Shown one piece after another: positions 38,729 through 47,804 of a stretch of DNA of 64,000 nt (its first letter is position 1; every line of letters begins with the position of its first letter). The notes under the pieces were generated by a model. That model was not told the origin of the DNA. It ran no database searches and saw nothing but the letters and a program-made list of their open reading frames with translations. Source of the stretch: Pseudoruegeria sp. SK021 (GTDB lineage: Bacteria; Pseudomonadota; Alphaproteobacteria; Rhodobacterales; Rhodobacteraceae); assembly GCF_002119405.1 (NCBI RefSeq), contig NZ_MTBG01000011.1, positions 38,636 through 102,635 of the forward strand, given 5' to 3'. A program made the translations under genes and the position numbers.

Positions 38729-39583
38729 ATGTCCCGCACCGTCTTTGTCAACGGAGAGTATCTTGCCGAGGAAGAGGCCAAGGTCTCGATCTTCGATCGG
38801 GGGTTCCTGTTCGCGGATGGGGTCTATGAGGTGACCTCGGTTCTGGATGGCAAGTTGATCGATTTCGACGGCCACGTGGCGCGGCTGGCGCGGTCGCTGG
38901 CGGCGCTGGAGATGCCGAACCCGGTGACAGCCGAGGACTTGCGCGCCATTCATCATGAATTGATCGCGCGCAATGATCTGCACGAGGGCGGCATTTACCT
39001 GCAGGTGACGCGTGGCGCGGCAGACCGGGATTTCATCTACCCCGCCGACGCTACGCCGACTTTGGTTCTGTTCACCATGGCGATGAAATTGACCGGTCCG
39101 GGCAAGGCGGATCAGGGCATCAAGGTGATTGCCATCGAGGATCAGCGCTGGGGCCGCCGGGACATCAAGACGGTGCAACTGTTGTATCCGTCGATGGGCA
39201 AGATGATGGCAAAAGCCGCTGGCAAGGATGATGCGTGGATGGTCGAGGACGGTTTCGTGACCGAAGGTACCTCGAACAACGCCTATATCGTGACCAAGGA
39301 TGGCAAGATCGTCACCCGGCAGATCGGCCCTGAAATTTTGAACGGGATCACCCGGACGGCGGTACTACGGTTTGCCCGCGAGGCGCAGATGGTGGTGGAA
39401 GAACGGCCGTTTACCATTGCCGAAGCGCAAAACGCGGCGGAAGCGTTCATCACCTCGGCCACAACATTCGTGATGCCGGTGGTGGAAGTGGACGGCGCCG
39501 CGCTGGGCGATGGACGCCCGGGTCCGGTGGCGAAACGCTTGCGCGAAATCTATCTGGAAGAAACCCGGTCCATGGCGTCGTAA
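38729..39583 (+). CDS. dat: D-amino-acid aminotransferase
   Basis: This 284-residue class-IV PLP enzyme has MSRTVFVNGEYLAEEEAKVSIFDRGFLFADG, catalytic Lys147 in DIKTVQLL and the phosphate-loop TEGTSNNAY. D-alanine aminotransferases transfer amino groups between D-amino acids and 2-oxoglutarate, forming D-glutamate. The ATG at 38729 follows GGAG by 7 bases. An in-frame ATG at 38660 would add 23 residues (MKLDGWRPASYVPDPN...), which I consider unlikely. It lies 98 bases after dgcA. Confidence 0.85.
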   Translation: MSRTVFVNGEYLAEEEAKVSIFDRGFLFADGVYEVTSVLDGKLIDFDGHVARLARSLAALEMPNPVTAEDLRAIHHELIARNDLHEGGIYLQVTRGAADRDFIYPADATPTLVLFTMAMKLTGPGKADQGIKVIAIEDQRWGRRDIKTVQLLYPSMGKMMAKAAGKDDAWMVEDGFVTEGTSNNAYIVTKDGKIVTRQIGPEILNGITRTAVLRFAREAQMVVEERPFTIAEAQNAAEAFITSATTFVMPVVEVDGAALGDGRPGPVAKRLREIYLEETRSMAS

Positions 39584-39714
39584 CGACCCGGCGTATCGCG
39601 AATTTCTGTTGTTAAATTGAGGCGCGTCCCGCGCCACGCCTATCTCTCGCGCCCCGGCTTGAAGAAAGCCGGCGCGCTCGGGCGGGTGCTTGTGGCGGGC
39701 GTCGGAAGGACATC

Positions 39715-40488
39715 ATGACGGTCTATTTTATCGGGGCGGGCCCGGGCGATCCCGAACTTTTGACCTTGAAGGCACAGCGGCTGATCGCGGCCTGTCCGGT
39801 TTGCCTGTATGCCGGGTCGCTGGTCCCGGCTGAGGTGGTTGCGGGGGCGCCGGATGGAGCCCGGGTGCTGGATACGGCCCCGATGACCTTGGACGACACC
39901 CACGGCGAGATTCAGGCGGCGACAGCGCGCGGGCAGGATGTGGCGCGGGTGCATTCGGGGGATCCGTCGCTTTACGGCGCGATTGCTGAACAGATCCGCC
40001 GGTTGCGGGCGGATGGCATCCCGTACGAAATCATCCCCGGCGTGCCGGCCTATGCGGCGGCGGCGGCGGCGCTGGGGCAAGAGTTGACGGTGCCGGAACT
40101 GGCGCAATCCATCATCCTGACCCGGGTGTCGATGAAATCGACCTCGATGCCGTCGGGCGAGACGCTGGAAAACTTCGCCCGCAGCGGAGCCACTTTGGCG
40201 ATCCATCTGGGGATCCGGGCCTTGCGCGAGATCGAGCGGGTTCTGACGCCCTATTATGGTGCCGAATGCCCGGTGGTGGTGGCCTATCGGGTGGGCTGGC
40301 CGGATCAGATGTTCCTGCGCGGCACCCTGTCGGACATTCGCGAAAAGGTCCGGGCCGAGAAGATCACCCGCACAGCGTTGATCTTGGTCGGCCCGGTTCT
40401 GGGAGAGGTCCGCGATTTCCGCGACTCCGCCCTGTATGATCCTGCGGTGCCGCATGTGCTGCGGCCTCGGGTGCGCCCCGCCAATTAG
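39715..40488 (+). CDS. cobM: Precorrin-4 C(11)-methyltransferase
   Basis: This 257-residue SAM-dependent tetrapyrrole methylase has the family signatures YFIGAGPGDPELLTLKAQR and VHSGDPSLYGAI, with the CobM/CbiF-type YAGSLVP motif. It methylates precorrin-4 at C-11 in cobalamin synthesis. No other corrin-pathway gene lies nearby, so the pathway must be completed elsewhere in the genome. I saw no recognisable cobalamin riboswitch upstream. Confidence 0.9.
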   Translation: MTVYFIGAGPGDPELLTLKAQRLIAACPVCLYAGSLVPAEVVAGAPDGARVLDTAPMTLDDTHGEIQAATARGQDVARVHSGDPSLYGAIAEQIRRLRADGIPYEIIPGVPAYAAAAAALGQELTVPELAQSIILTRVSMKSTSMPSGETLENFARSGATLAIHLGIRALREIERVLTPYYGAECPVVVAYRVGWPDQMFLRGTLSDIREKVRAEKITRTALILVGPVLGEVRDFRDSALYDPAVPHVLRPRVRPAN

Positions 40489-40500
40489 GCGTGGGGCCGA

Positions 40501-41673
40501 TTATTGCAGATCGGCGAAGGCGGCCTGTAACCGGCTGACAGCCTCGGTGATCCGGGCCCGTTGGGTGCCAATATTGAAGCGCAGGTAGGTTTCGCCGCCG
40601 GTGCCAAAGGTCTGACCATAATTGGGTGCGATGCGGGCGCCCTGAACGACGCGGCGGGTGATTTCTTCGGCGCTCATCCCGGTGCCGGAGAAGTCGACCC
40701 AAGACAGATAGGTCGCCTCGAGCGGCATGGACCTGAGCCCGGGAATGGCGTTGATCCCGGCGTCAAAGGTTTTGCGGTTGTCATCCAGATAGGCCAACAA
40801 GGCATCCAGCCACGCGGCACCGTCGGTGGAATAGGCGGCGGTGACCATGGCCATGCCCACGGTGCTTGCCGGATTTCCCACCGCCGCAAGCCGGGTCGCA
40901 AAGGCGCGGCGCAAGTCGGGATCGGGTAAGATGACATTGCCCACATGGGGGCCGGCGATGCTGAAGGTCTTGCTGGCGGCGGTGAGCATCACCAGCCGGT
41001 CAGAGATGTCGGGGTCGACCAACGCCATAGGACTATGCTGGTGCCCGGGATACACCAGATCGTGGTGTATCTCGTCCGAGATCAGGATCAGGTTGTGCCG
41101 TTTGGCAAAATTCGCGATGCCCTGCAACTCTTCCCGGGTCCAGACCCGCCCGCCGGGATTATGCGGCGAACACAGAATGATCATTTTCTCGGTGCCGGTC
41201 ATCTGCGCGTCCCACGCGTCGAAATCCATCTCATAGCGGCCATCTGACTGTGCCAGTGGGCATTCCACCACGGTGCGATCGTTGGCGCGGATCACCCGGG
41301 CAAAGGCGTGGTAGACCGGGGTCATCAAGACTACGCCATCCCCCGGAGCAGTCCACGTCTCGAGGCAAAGGGCGACCGCGTTGACCAGACCGGAGGTGGT
41401 GAAGATGCTGTCCGGATCGACGCGCCAGCCATGACGGCGGTCCATCCAGCCGCTGATCGCATCGAGATAGGGCTGGTTCTTGGCCTGATAGCCAAAGTCG
41501 CCCTGATCGGCGAAGGCGCGTAGCGCATCGCGCACGCAGTCGGGCGCCCGAAAATCCATGTCGGCGACCCACATGGCCAGACCATCCTCGGCGGACAGGC
41601 CATAGAGCGGCTCCAGTTGCGACCATTTGGAACTGAGCGTGTGGCGGCGGTCGATCATGGCATCGAAATTCAT
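40501..41673 (-). CDS. MalY/PatB-type aminotransferase, probable cystathionine beta-lyase
   Basis: The 390-residue PLP enzyme is of the aminotransferase class I fold with Lys235 in ASKTFSIAG and the motifs SPHNPGGRVW and DEIHHDLVY. MalY/PatB enzymes show C-S beta-lyase activity on cystathionine or cysteine, and some also act as regulators. The ATG at 41673 follows GGAG with 6 bases between; an upstream in-frame TTG is rejected. Convergent with cobM, 12 bases apart. Confidence 0.88.
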   Translation of the reverse strand: MNFDAMIDRRHTLSSKWSQLEPLYGLSAEDGLAMWVADMDFRAPDCVRDALRAFADQGDFGYQAKNQPYLDAISGWMDRRHGWRVDPDSIFTTSGLVNAVALCLETWTAPGDGVVLMTPVYHAFARVIRANDRTVVECPLAQSDGRYEMDFDAWDAQMTGTEKMIILCSPHNPGGRVWTREELQGIANFAKRHNLILISDEIHHDLVYPGHQHSPMALVDPDISDRLVMLTAASKTFSIAGPHVGNVILPDPDLRRAFATRLAAVGNPASTVGMAMVTAAYSTDGAAWLDALLAYLDDNRKTFDAGINAIPGLRSMPLEATYLSWVDFSGTGMSAEEITRRVVQGARIAPNYGQTFGTGGETYLRFNIGTQRARITEAVSRLQAAFADLQ

Positions 41674-41771
41674 GGGATACTCCGGCAAAATTTACGTCTC
41701 GCACGCTATTCATTGCAGAGGCAGGCGCAAGGGCGATTGCACCGCGCCGTTGCATCGCCTAAATCGTCGGC

Positions 41772-42293
41772 ATGACCCTGCGCCCGATCCTGATCCATCC
41801 CGACCCGCGTCTGAAAAAGGTTGCCGCCCCGGTGGCTGACCTCAGTGATGACTTGCGCCAACTGGCCGACGACATGCTTGAAACCATGTATGACGCGCCC
41901 GGCATCGGCCTTGCTGCGCCCCAAATTGGCATTTCAACCCGCCTGATCGTGATGGATTGCGTCAAGGACGAGGGCGCGCCGCCCGAGCCGCTGGCGATGT
42001 TCAATCCAGAGATACTGGCCGCCTCGGACGTCACCAACGTCTATGAAGAGGGTTGCTTGTCGATCCCGGATCAATATGCCGAGGTCACCCGCCCTGCCGA
42101 AGTCACTGTGCGCTGGATCGATCCGAACGGGGCTGAGCAGAGCCGCGATTTTGCGGGTCTGTGGGCCACCTGTGTCCAGCATGAAATCGACCATCTGAAC
42201 GGCAAGCTGTTTATCGATTACCTGACACCGCTGAAGCGGCAGTTGATCACCCGGCGCATGACCAAGCTCAAGCGCGATATGGCGCGGGGCTGA
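41772..42293 (+). CDS. def: Peptide deformylase (active type)
   Basis: Def (173 residues) removes the N-formyl group from new proteins. The three motifs are intact: GIGLAAPQIG, EEGCLSIP with metal ligand Cys95, and QHEIDH with ligands His137 and His141 and catalytic Glu138. It begins def-def2-fmt, pairing formylation and deformylation in one unit. The second paralogue starts 2 bases after the stop. Confidence 0.96.
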   Translation: MTLRPILIHPDPRLKKVAAPVADLSDDLRQLADDMLETMYDAPGIGLAAPQIGISTRLIVMDCVKDEGAPPEPLAMFNPEILAASDVTNVYEEGCLSIPDQYAEVTRPAEVTVRWIDPNGAEQSRDFAGLWATCVQHEIDHLNGKLFIDYLTPLKRQLITRRMTKLKRDMARG

Positions 42294-42295
42294 GG

Positions 42296-42796
42296 ATGAC
42301 TGTGCGCCCATTTGTGATGTGGCCGGATCGGCGGTTGCGGACAGCCTGTGAAGATGTGGTGGCGGTGGATGACGCTGTTCGCGCGATCTGGGCAGATATG
42401 ATCGACACCATGGAGGCGATGCCGGGGGTTGGTTTGGCGGCCTGTCAGATCGGGGTGATGCGGCGGCTGGCCGTAGTCGATTGTTCCGATGCCCGGGGGC
42501 AAGCGGTGCTGATGGCCAACCCCGAAGTGCTGCATGCCAGTGTCGAGCCGCGCGATCACGACGAAGCCAGCCCGAACCTGCCCGGCGTTTCCGCCAGAAT
42601 CACCCGCCCGCGCGCCGTCACGGTGCGGTTCCTGAATGCCGAAGGCGAACAGGAAGATCGCGATTTCGTCGGCCTGTGGGCGACCAGCGTTCAGCACCAG
42701 ATCGACCATTTGGCCGGACGGATGTATTTTGACCGGTTGAGCCGGGTGAAACGGTCAATGCTGATCGCCAAAGCGGCAAAGTTGCAGCGCGGCTGA
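42296..42796 (+). CDS. Deformylase-like paralogue with altered active site
   Basis: This 166-residue protein aligns throughout with the deformylase just upstream (VGLAACQIG; LWATSVQHQIDHLAGR). Two residues essential in active deformylases are changed: the metal-ligand Cys of EGCLS reads Ser92 in EASPNLP, and the catalytic Glu of HEIDH reads Gln135 in HQIDH. The two His ligands remain. It is thus probably catalytically dead or has another role. A coding frame is open and codon use is like its neighbours, so it is retained rather than decayed. It may arise from tandem duplication. Confidence 0.88.
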   Translation: MTVRPFVMWPDRRLRTACEDVVAVDDAVRAIWADMIDTMEAMPGVGLAACQIGVMRRLAVVDCSDARGQAVLMANPEVLHASVEPRDHDEASPNLPGVSARITRPRAVTVRFLNAEGEQEDRDFVGLWATSVQHQIDHLAGRMYFDRLSRVKRSMLIAKAAKLQRG

Positions 42797-42871
42797 GGCG
42801 CGCCGCCCGGCTGGAAGTCGGTCCGGGCCTCAGGTATATCCGAGCGGAACAGCCCAGCCCGGAGATCAGAC

Positions 42872-43771
42872 ATGCGCATCATTTTCATGGGGACCCCCGA
42901 ATTTTCGGTGCCGGTGCTAGAGGCGCTGGTCGATGCCGGGCACGAGATCGCCTGCGTCTATTGCCAGCCGCCGCGCCCTGCGGGACGGGGCAAGAAGGAT
43001 CGACCCACGCCGGTTCAGGCCCGGGCCGAGGCTTTGGGCCTGCCGGTGCGCCATCCGGTCAGCCTACGCCATCCCGACGCGCAGGCCGACTTCGCGGCGC
43101 TGAAGGCGGATCTGGCCGTGGTGGTCGCCTATGGTCTGATCTTACCGCAAGCCATACTGGATGCCCCGACACAGGGATGTTTGAACATTCACGCCTCATT
43201 GCTGCCCCGTTGGCGCGGCGCGGCACCGATCCATCGGGCCATTCTGGCCGGGGATGCGCAAACTGGCGTCTGCATCATGCAGATGGAGGCCGGTTTGGAC
43301 ACGGGGCCGGTGCTGATGCGCGAGGCGCTTCCTATTGAAGCTGAAGACACCACCGACGATCTGCATGATCGTCTGGCCGGGATGGGCGCTCGCCTGATCG
43401 TGGCGGCGATTGCCGGGCTCAGCCATCTGGTGCCGACGCCGCAACCTGCGGCCGGGACAACCTATGCCCATAAGATCGATAAGGCCGAAGCGCGGATTGA
43501 TTGGACCAAGCCCGCGACCGAGGTGGATCGCCAGATCCGGGGATTGTCGGCATTTCCGGGTGCGTGGTGCGAGATCGCGGGCGAGCGGGTCAAGCTACTG
43601 CGCGCCCGGATCGGTGCCGGGCAGGGCACCCCCGGCCAAGTGCTGTCGGGCTTCACTGTGGCCTGCGGGACCGGGGCCATTGAGGTGACCCTTGCCCAGC
43701 GGCCCGGTAAGCGGGCGATGGACGCAGCCGACTTCCTGCGCGGGATCACCTTGCCGCCAGTGCTGGGCTGA
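42872..43771 (+). CDS. fmt: Methionyl-tRNA formyltransferase
   Basis: Fmt (299 residues) formylates initiator methionyl-tRNA. The start [27 protein letters not shown] and [17 protein letters not shown] with catalytic residues of the formyltransferase fold are present. It lies 75 bases after the deformylase pair, a common linkage. Confidence 0.96.
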   Translation: MRIIFMGTPEFSVPVLEALVDAGHEIACVYCQPPRPAGRGKKDRPTPVQARAEALGLPVRHPVSLRHPDAQADFAALKADLAVVVAYGLILPQAILDAPTQGCLNIHASLLPRWRGAAPIHRAILAGDAQTGVCIMQMEAGLDTGPVLMREALPIEAEDTTDDLHDRLAGMGARLIVAAIAGLSHLVPTPQPAAGTTYAHKIDKAEARIDWTKPATEVDRQIRGLSAFPGAWCEIAGERVKLLRARIGAGQGTPGQVLSGFTVACGTGAIEVTLAQRPGKRAMDAADFLRGITLPPVLG

Positions 43772-43869
43772 CCACACGCATCTGTGACCACGCTGTGCTT
43801 TGACATCGCGGCGGTGTATCGGCAAACCTCGAAGATTGAGGCAATCAATAATCACAGTCAGGAAATCTG

Positions 43870-44463
43870 ATGAGCATGAAGTTTTCACGTCGCGGCGTGT
43901 TGGCAGGCGGGGCAGCATCGCTGGCCCTGAGCAGCACGAAAATCTGGGCGCAAGCGGCCCCGGTTGTCGCCCCCGATTCCATGGAAGAAGCCGCCACCCG
44001 TCGCAACATTGGCGGTTTCCGCGCCCAACGCTGGGAGGACCATTTCGATGATCTCAGCACCAGTGTCATCGTCGCGGACACCACATCGCGGACCCTGCAT
44101 TTCTGGCAAAAGGGTGGCGGCACGCCGCCGCTGGTGTTCCCGACCTCGGTGCCAATCTCGCCCGAGCTGACGCGTCTGGGCTATACTGAAGTGACCCAAA
44201 AGGTGAATGGTCCCAGCTGGCGACCCACCCCCAGCATGCGCGAACGCAATCCGGACTGGCCCGCCGTGGTTCTGCCCGGTCCCGACAATCCCTTGGGCAG
44301 CCACGCCTTGTACCTGTCGTGGCAGTATTACCGCATCCACGGCACCCATGACACGCGCAAGATCGGCCGGCCGTCGTCGGATGGCTGCATCGGGCTTTAC
44401 AATGAGCAGATCGCGCAATTGTTTGAAGTGGCCGAAGTTGGCACCCGCGTACGCTTGATCTAA
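43870..44463 (+). CDS. Tat-exported L,D-transpeptidase family protein
   Basis: The 197-residue protein has a twin-arginine signal (KFSRRGVLAGGA, RR at 7-8, cleavage near residue 28) and a YkuD domain. The catalytic block is HGT (His157) and SSDGCIGLYN with Cys173. The usual S/T-H-G-C motif has Asp in place of its His. Such enzymes crosslink peptidoglycan or anchor proteins in the periplasm; activity with this variation is uncertain. Confidence 0.85.
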   Translation: MSMKFSRRGVLAGGAASLALSSTKIWAQAAPVVAPDSMEEAATRRNIGGFRAQRWEDHFDDLSTSVIVADTTSRTLHFWQKGGGTPPLVFPTSVPISPELTRLGYTEVTQKVNGPSWRPTPSMRERNPDWPAVVLPGPDNPLGSHALYLSWQYYRIHGTHDTRKIGRPSSDGCIGLYNEQIAQLFEVAEVGTRVRLI

Positions 44464-44473
44464 GCGGCGCGCG

Positions 44474-45109
44474 TTATTTGGTGCGGGGCGGGTAGGCTTT
44501 GTAGGTTGGCAGATGCCAACCGCGCAGCAGCGACCCGGCTCGCAGCCCAAAGGTGACGCAGACACAGGCGATCAAGCCGATGTTTTCGCTGCCGGACAGG
44601 GCTTGCGCCGCGATTTCCGCCAAGGCACCGGCAAAGGCAGCGGTGACATAGAACTCACCCTGTTTCAGGATCATGGGCACTTCGTTGGCGACGACATCGC
44701 GCATCAAGCCGCCAAGACAGCCGGTGATGACCCCCATCAACACTTGAATAAACGCAGATTGCCCCATTTGCTGCGCGACAGCGATGCCGACAGAGGCTGC
44801 CATAGCAAGGGCAAGGGCATCCAGCCAGACCAACAGGCGATAGCGATCGGTTAATAGATGCGCGGTGAAAAACACCACGATCGCGGCGATGCACGCCAAT
44901 AAGATATAGAGCGGATCGTCGATCCAGAACACAGGGTCGCGACCTAGCAGAAGGTCGCGAACGGTGCCACCGCCTACCGCCGTCAGGCACGCCAGAAACA
45001 AGAAGCCGATGACGTCTAGCTGTGCCCGACTGGCGACCAACGCGCCGGTCCAGGCAAAGACCACCACCGCCGCGTAATCCAGCAGGGTCGGTAAGGCCGC
45101 AAGGCTCAC
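44474..45109 (-). CDS. TRIC/UPF0126-type cation channel
   Basis: This 211-residue protein has about seven hydrophobic segments and two GG-containing repeats, [13 protein letters not shown] and [15 protein letters not shown]. These are typical of prokaryotic TRIC-like (UPF0126, YadS/YicG) proteins, several of which form trimeric cation channels. The start overlaps the rnhA stop by 4 bases. Confidence 0.88.
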   Translation of the reverse strand: MSLAALPTLLDYAAVVVFAWTGALVASRAQLDVIGFLFLACLTAVGGGTVRDLLLGRDPVFWIDDPLYILLACIAAIVVFFTAHLLTDRYRLLVWLDALALAMAASVGIAVAQQMGQSAFIQVLMGVITGCLGGLMRDVVANEVPMILKQGEFYVTAAFAGALAEIAAQALSGSENIGLIACVCVTFGLRAGSLLRGWHLPTYKAYPPRTK

Positions 45110-45576
45110 GCCGACCGGTTCCGCGCCGGTTTGTAGGGGGCCATTCCGGTCCGGGCCAGTTCATCGGCGCGTTCGTTTTCGGGATGTCCGGCATGGCCTT
45201 TGACCCATTCCCAGCGCACTTTGTGCTGGGCGTGGGCTGCATCTAACCTGCGCCACAGGTCTTCGTTCTTGACCGCGGACTTGCTGGAGGTTTTCCAGCC
45301 GTTGCGCTTCCAGCCGGCCATCCATTGGGTGATGCCGCCCTTCACATAGGCGCTGTCGGTGACGATGGTCAGGCTGGTGGGGCGGGTCAGGGCCTCAAGG
45401 GCGCTGATCGCGGCCATCAGCTCCATCCGGTTGTTCGTCGTATCGGCTTCGCCGCCGTTCAATTCGCGGGTGCGGACCACGGTGTCGCCGTCGCGCGCGA
45501 TCAGCAGTGCGCCCCAGCCGCCCGGGCCGGGATTTCCCGAGCAAGCGCCATCAGTGTAAGCAAAAAGATCGGCCAT
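45106..45576 (-). CDS. rnhA: Ribonuclease HI
   Basis: RNase HI (156 residues) degrades RNA in RNA-DNA hybrids. The acidic catalytic set is visible in [21 protein letters not shown] and TDSAYVKGG, and the C-terminal [15 protein letters not shown] contains the last Asp and the loop His. It is longer than the minimal core and has the basic protrusion. Overlaps the TRIC gene by 4 bases. Confidence 0.96.
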   Translation of the reverse strand: MADLFAYTDGACSGNPGPGGWGALLIARDGDTVVRTRELNGGEADTTNNRMELMAAISALEALTRPTSLTIVTDSAYVKGGITQWMAGWKRNGWKTSSKSAVKNEDLWRRLDAAHAQHKVRWEWVKGHAGHPENERADELARTGMAPYKPARNRSA

Positions 45577-45664
45577 AATAACGCACCCGTCCCAAGGTCA
45601 GGCTGCCGACAATCCGGGTCGACGGCAGGTTGTATCAGTGTGTCGCCCGTACGGACGCGTGGCC

Positions 45665-46615
45665 TCAGGCCGGTTGCCGCAACACGCGCGGCACTTTGAA
45701 TTCGACATTTTCCTGCGCGGTTTCCACCGGTTCAATGGTCACATCATAGCGGCTGCGAAACGCATCCACGACTTCGTTGACCAGAACCTCGGGGGCCGAG
45801 GCACCTGCCGTAATCGCGATGCTGCGAATGCCGTCCAGCGCCCGCCAATCGATGTCGGCGGCACGTTGCACCAGTTGGGCATAGGCACATCCGGCCTTGG
45901 CCCCAACATCAACCAAGCGCCTCGAATTGGACGAGTTCGGTGCGCCAACCACCAGCAGGGCATCTGCCTTGGGTGCCACGGCTTTCACCGCTTCTTGGCG
46001 GTTGGTGGTGGCGTAGCAGATGTCTTCTTTGTGGGGGCCAATCACCGCGGGGAACCGTGCCTTCAACGCCACGACAATATCGGCGGTGTCATCCACCGAC
46101 AGGGTGGTTTGGGTGACAAAGGCCAGCCGCTCAGGATCGCGGGGCGTCAGGTGGGCCACATCCGCCGCGGTTTCCACCAGCAGCACTTCGCCATCGGGCA
46201 ACTGGCCCATGGTCCCGATGGTTTCCGGGTGCCCAGCATGTCCAATCATCACGATCTGCAGTCCGGCGTCATGGTGACGGCCCGCTTCGATATGGACTTT
46301 TGACACCAAAGGGCAGGTGGCATCCACGAACAGCATCTCGCGCCGGGCCGCTTCGTTCGGGACCGATTTCGGTACCCCGTGGGCCGAAAAGATCACGGGG
46401 CGGTCGGTGGGGCATTCATCCAGTTCTTCGACAAACACCGCACCCTTTGCCCGCAACCCATCCACCACAAAACGGTTATGGACGATTTCATGGCGGACAA
46501 AAACCGGAGCGCCCCATTTTTCCAGCGCCATTTCGACGATCTTGATCGCCCGGTCGACTCCGGCGCAAAATCCACGTGGTGCGGCAAGGTAAAGGGTAAG
46601 CGGGGGGAGCGACAT
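45665..46615 (-). CDS. ispH: 4-hydroxy-3-methylbut-2-enyl diphosphate reductase
   Basis: IspH (316 residues) makes IPP and DMAPP in the last step of the MEP pathway using an iron-sulfur cluster. The three cluster Cys are seen in [23 protein letters not shown] and [10 protein letters not shown]. The start [16 protein letters not shown] is typical. A possible operator or terminator dyad lies upstream of it. Confidence 0.96.
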   Translation of the reverse strand: MSLPPLTLYLAAPRGFCAGVDRAIKIVEMALEKWGAPVFVRHEIVHNRFVVDGLRAKGAVFVEELDECPTDRPVIFSAHGVPKSVPNEAARREMLFVDATCPLVSKVHIEAGRHHDAGLQIVMIGHAGHPETIGTMGQLPDGEVLLVETAADVAHLTPRDPERLAFVTQTTLSVDDTADIVVALKARFPAVIGPHKEDICYATTNRQEAVKAVAPKADALLVVGAPNSSNSRRLVDVGAKAGCAYAQLVQRAADIDWRALDGIRSIAITAGASAPEVLVNEVVDAFRSRYDVTIEPVETAQENVEFKVPRVLRQPA

Positions 46616-46670
46616 AAGCGTCTCTTTCGGAACCTTCAGTACGTCTGTTCAAATAGGTCGAAAAACGCGC

Positions 46671-46701
46671 GATGTCACGGCACCATCGGTACCGCGACAT
46701 C
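46671..46701. promoter_or_regulatory. 31-bp imperfect dyad between ispH and NYN gene
   Basis: The sequence is a near-perfect palindrome: outer GATGTC/GACATC, inner CGG/CCG and ACC/GGT with two symmetric mismatches and an ATC centre. On the minus strand it is followed by GCGCGUUUUUCG, so it may terminate the NYN gene transcript; it could also be an operator for ispH. Both are inferred. Confidence 0.5.
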
Positions 46702-46755
46702 ATTCTATCCAGTTTCTGCCTGAGATATCGGATCGCAGGCAGCGGGGCTGTTGCC

Positions 46756-47325
46756 TTAGGTGGGCGTGTCAGCCGTCGACGGTGCCGCGTCGTGATCGCG
46801 CGGCGGGCGTCCGATCACGTCTTTCAATTCGTCCAATTCGATAAAGTTGTCGGCCTGACGGCGCAGATCATCGGAAATCATCGGCGGTTGCGAGCGGATC
46901 GTCGATACCACCGAAACCCGAACGCCTTTGCGCTGAAGACTTTCCACCAATGGGCGGAAATCGCCGTCGCCGGAAAACAACACGATATGATCAAGGCGGG
47001 GGGCAAGTTCCAGCGCATCGACGGTCAGTTCGATGTCCATGTTGCCTTTGACTTTGCGCCGGCCTTGCGCGTCGGTGTATTCCTTGGCGGGCTTGGTCAC
47101 CATGGTGAAGCCGTTATAATTCAGCCAGTCTACCAACGGACGGATGGGCGAATATTCATCATTCTCAAGCAGCGCTGTATAATAGAACGCCCGCAAGAGC
47201 TTGCCGCGGCGCATAAATTCTTGGCGCAGCAATTTGTAGTCGATGTCGAATCCCAGCGCCTTGGCGGCAGCGTAGAGATTCGAACCATCAATGAACAGCG
47301 CGAGCCGTTCGTCTTTGTAGAACAT
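46756..47325 (-). CDS. NYN-domain (LabA/DUF88) protein
   Basis: This 189-residue protein has the PIN-like NYN nuclease features LFIDGSNLY (Asp13), VKGNMDIELTVDAL and FSGDGDFRPLVE with acidic residues placed for metal binding. LabA-like proteins are linked to RNA processing in various bacteria. The ATG at 47325 follows GGGGAAG; an upstream in-frame start would place 32 atypical residues in the AT-rich intergenic region. The C-terminal tail is Asp/Pro-rich and likely disordered. Confidence 0.87.
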   Translation of the reverse strand: MFYKDERLALFIDGSNLYAAAKALGFDIDYKLLRQEFMRRGKLLRAFYYTALLENDEYSPIRPLVDWLNYNGFTMVTKPAKEYTDAQGRRKVKGNMDIELTVDALELAPRLDHIVLFSGDGDFRPLVESLQRKGVRVSVVSTIRSQPPMISDDLRRQADNFIELDELKDVIGRPPRDHDAAPSTADTPT

Positions 47326-47804
47326 ATAATCTTCCCCTATAAACGATCGAAGTGACAAAAACGTACGCCGAATACATTTTTTGGTAACGATCACAAATGC
47401 GATCTGAAGGAGGTACTGCATACCTACCCAGATGGCAACTCGCAGAAATAATTACGTTACATAATCTGTTCGGAAACGTGTCTGACTTTGGGATGAACTA
47501 GTGCCGCATATGAAGAAGTGTAGAAAAATATCCATTAAAATTCTACAATTATGAAGTTCCCCTATCTTTATCGGCGGCTTCTTGCCCGAGTGGCACTGAA
47601 AAATCAGTCTTGGTCTGTCTTAATCTGTCAGTTCTTCACCCGCCGTCCTGTCCGCACCAAGGCGTGGAAAAGGCGGTTTGATGACCACGAAACCGGCTGC
47701 GTTTGCCGACGTCGTTCGGCCCCGTCAGCGCCGGTGCGCCTTGCGTTCCGGTTCAGCGTACTCTATGCGGTCGGTTTCTGCAAATACTGCTAAGGATTCG
47801 AATC
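47326..47804. other. AT-rich divergent intergenic region between NYN gene and rpoZ
   Basis: This 479-base stretch has no convincing gene. A frame of 80 codons at 47551 is Arg/Cys-rich with no familiar features. Two inverted repeats stand out: AGGTA/TACCT at 47411-47425 and the perfect 7-bp pair TGTAGAA/TTCTACA at 47519-47525 and 47541-47547. Promoters for both flanking genes probably lie here. Confidence 0.5.
47519..47547. promoter_or_regulatory. Inverted repeat in the rpoZ upstream region
   Basis: TGTAGAA at 47519-47525 and TTCTACA at 47541-47547 form a perfect 7-bp inverted repeat with a 15-base A/T-rich spacer. The spacing of about two helix turns suits a dimeric transcription factor site. 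The regulator is unknown. Confidence 0.45.

Noticed and set aside
39584..39714. Cobalamin riboswitch before cobM
   Set aside because: Only short hairpins are present; the conserved B12-box elements are not seen.
47575..47605. tRNA-like segment with GCCCGAGTGGC
   Set aside because: No matching acceptor, anticodon and T arms could be formed.
47551..47793. 80-codon frame upstream of rpoZ
   Set aside because: Arg/Cys-rich, no Shine-Dalgarno site and no familiar feature; more likely a leader.
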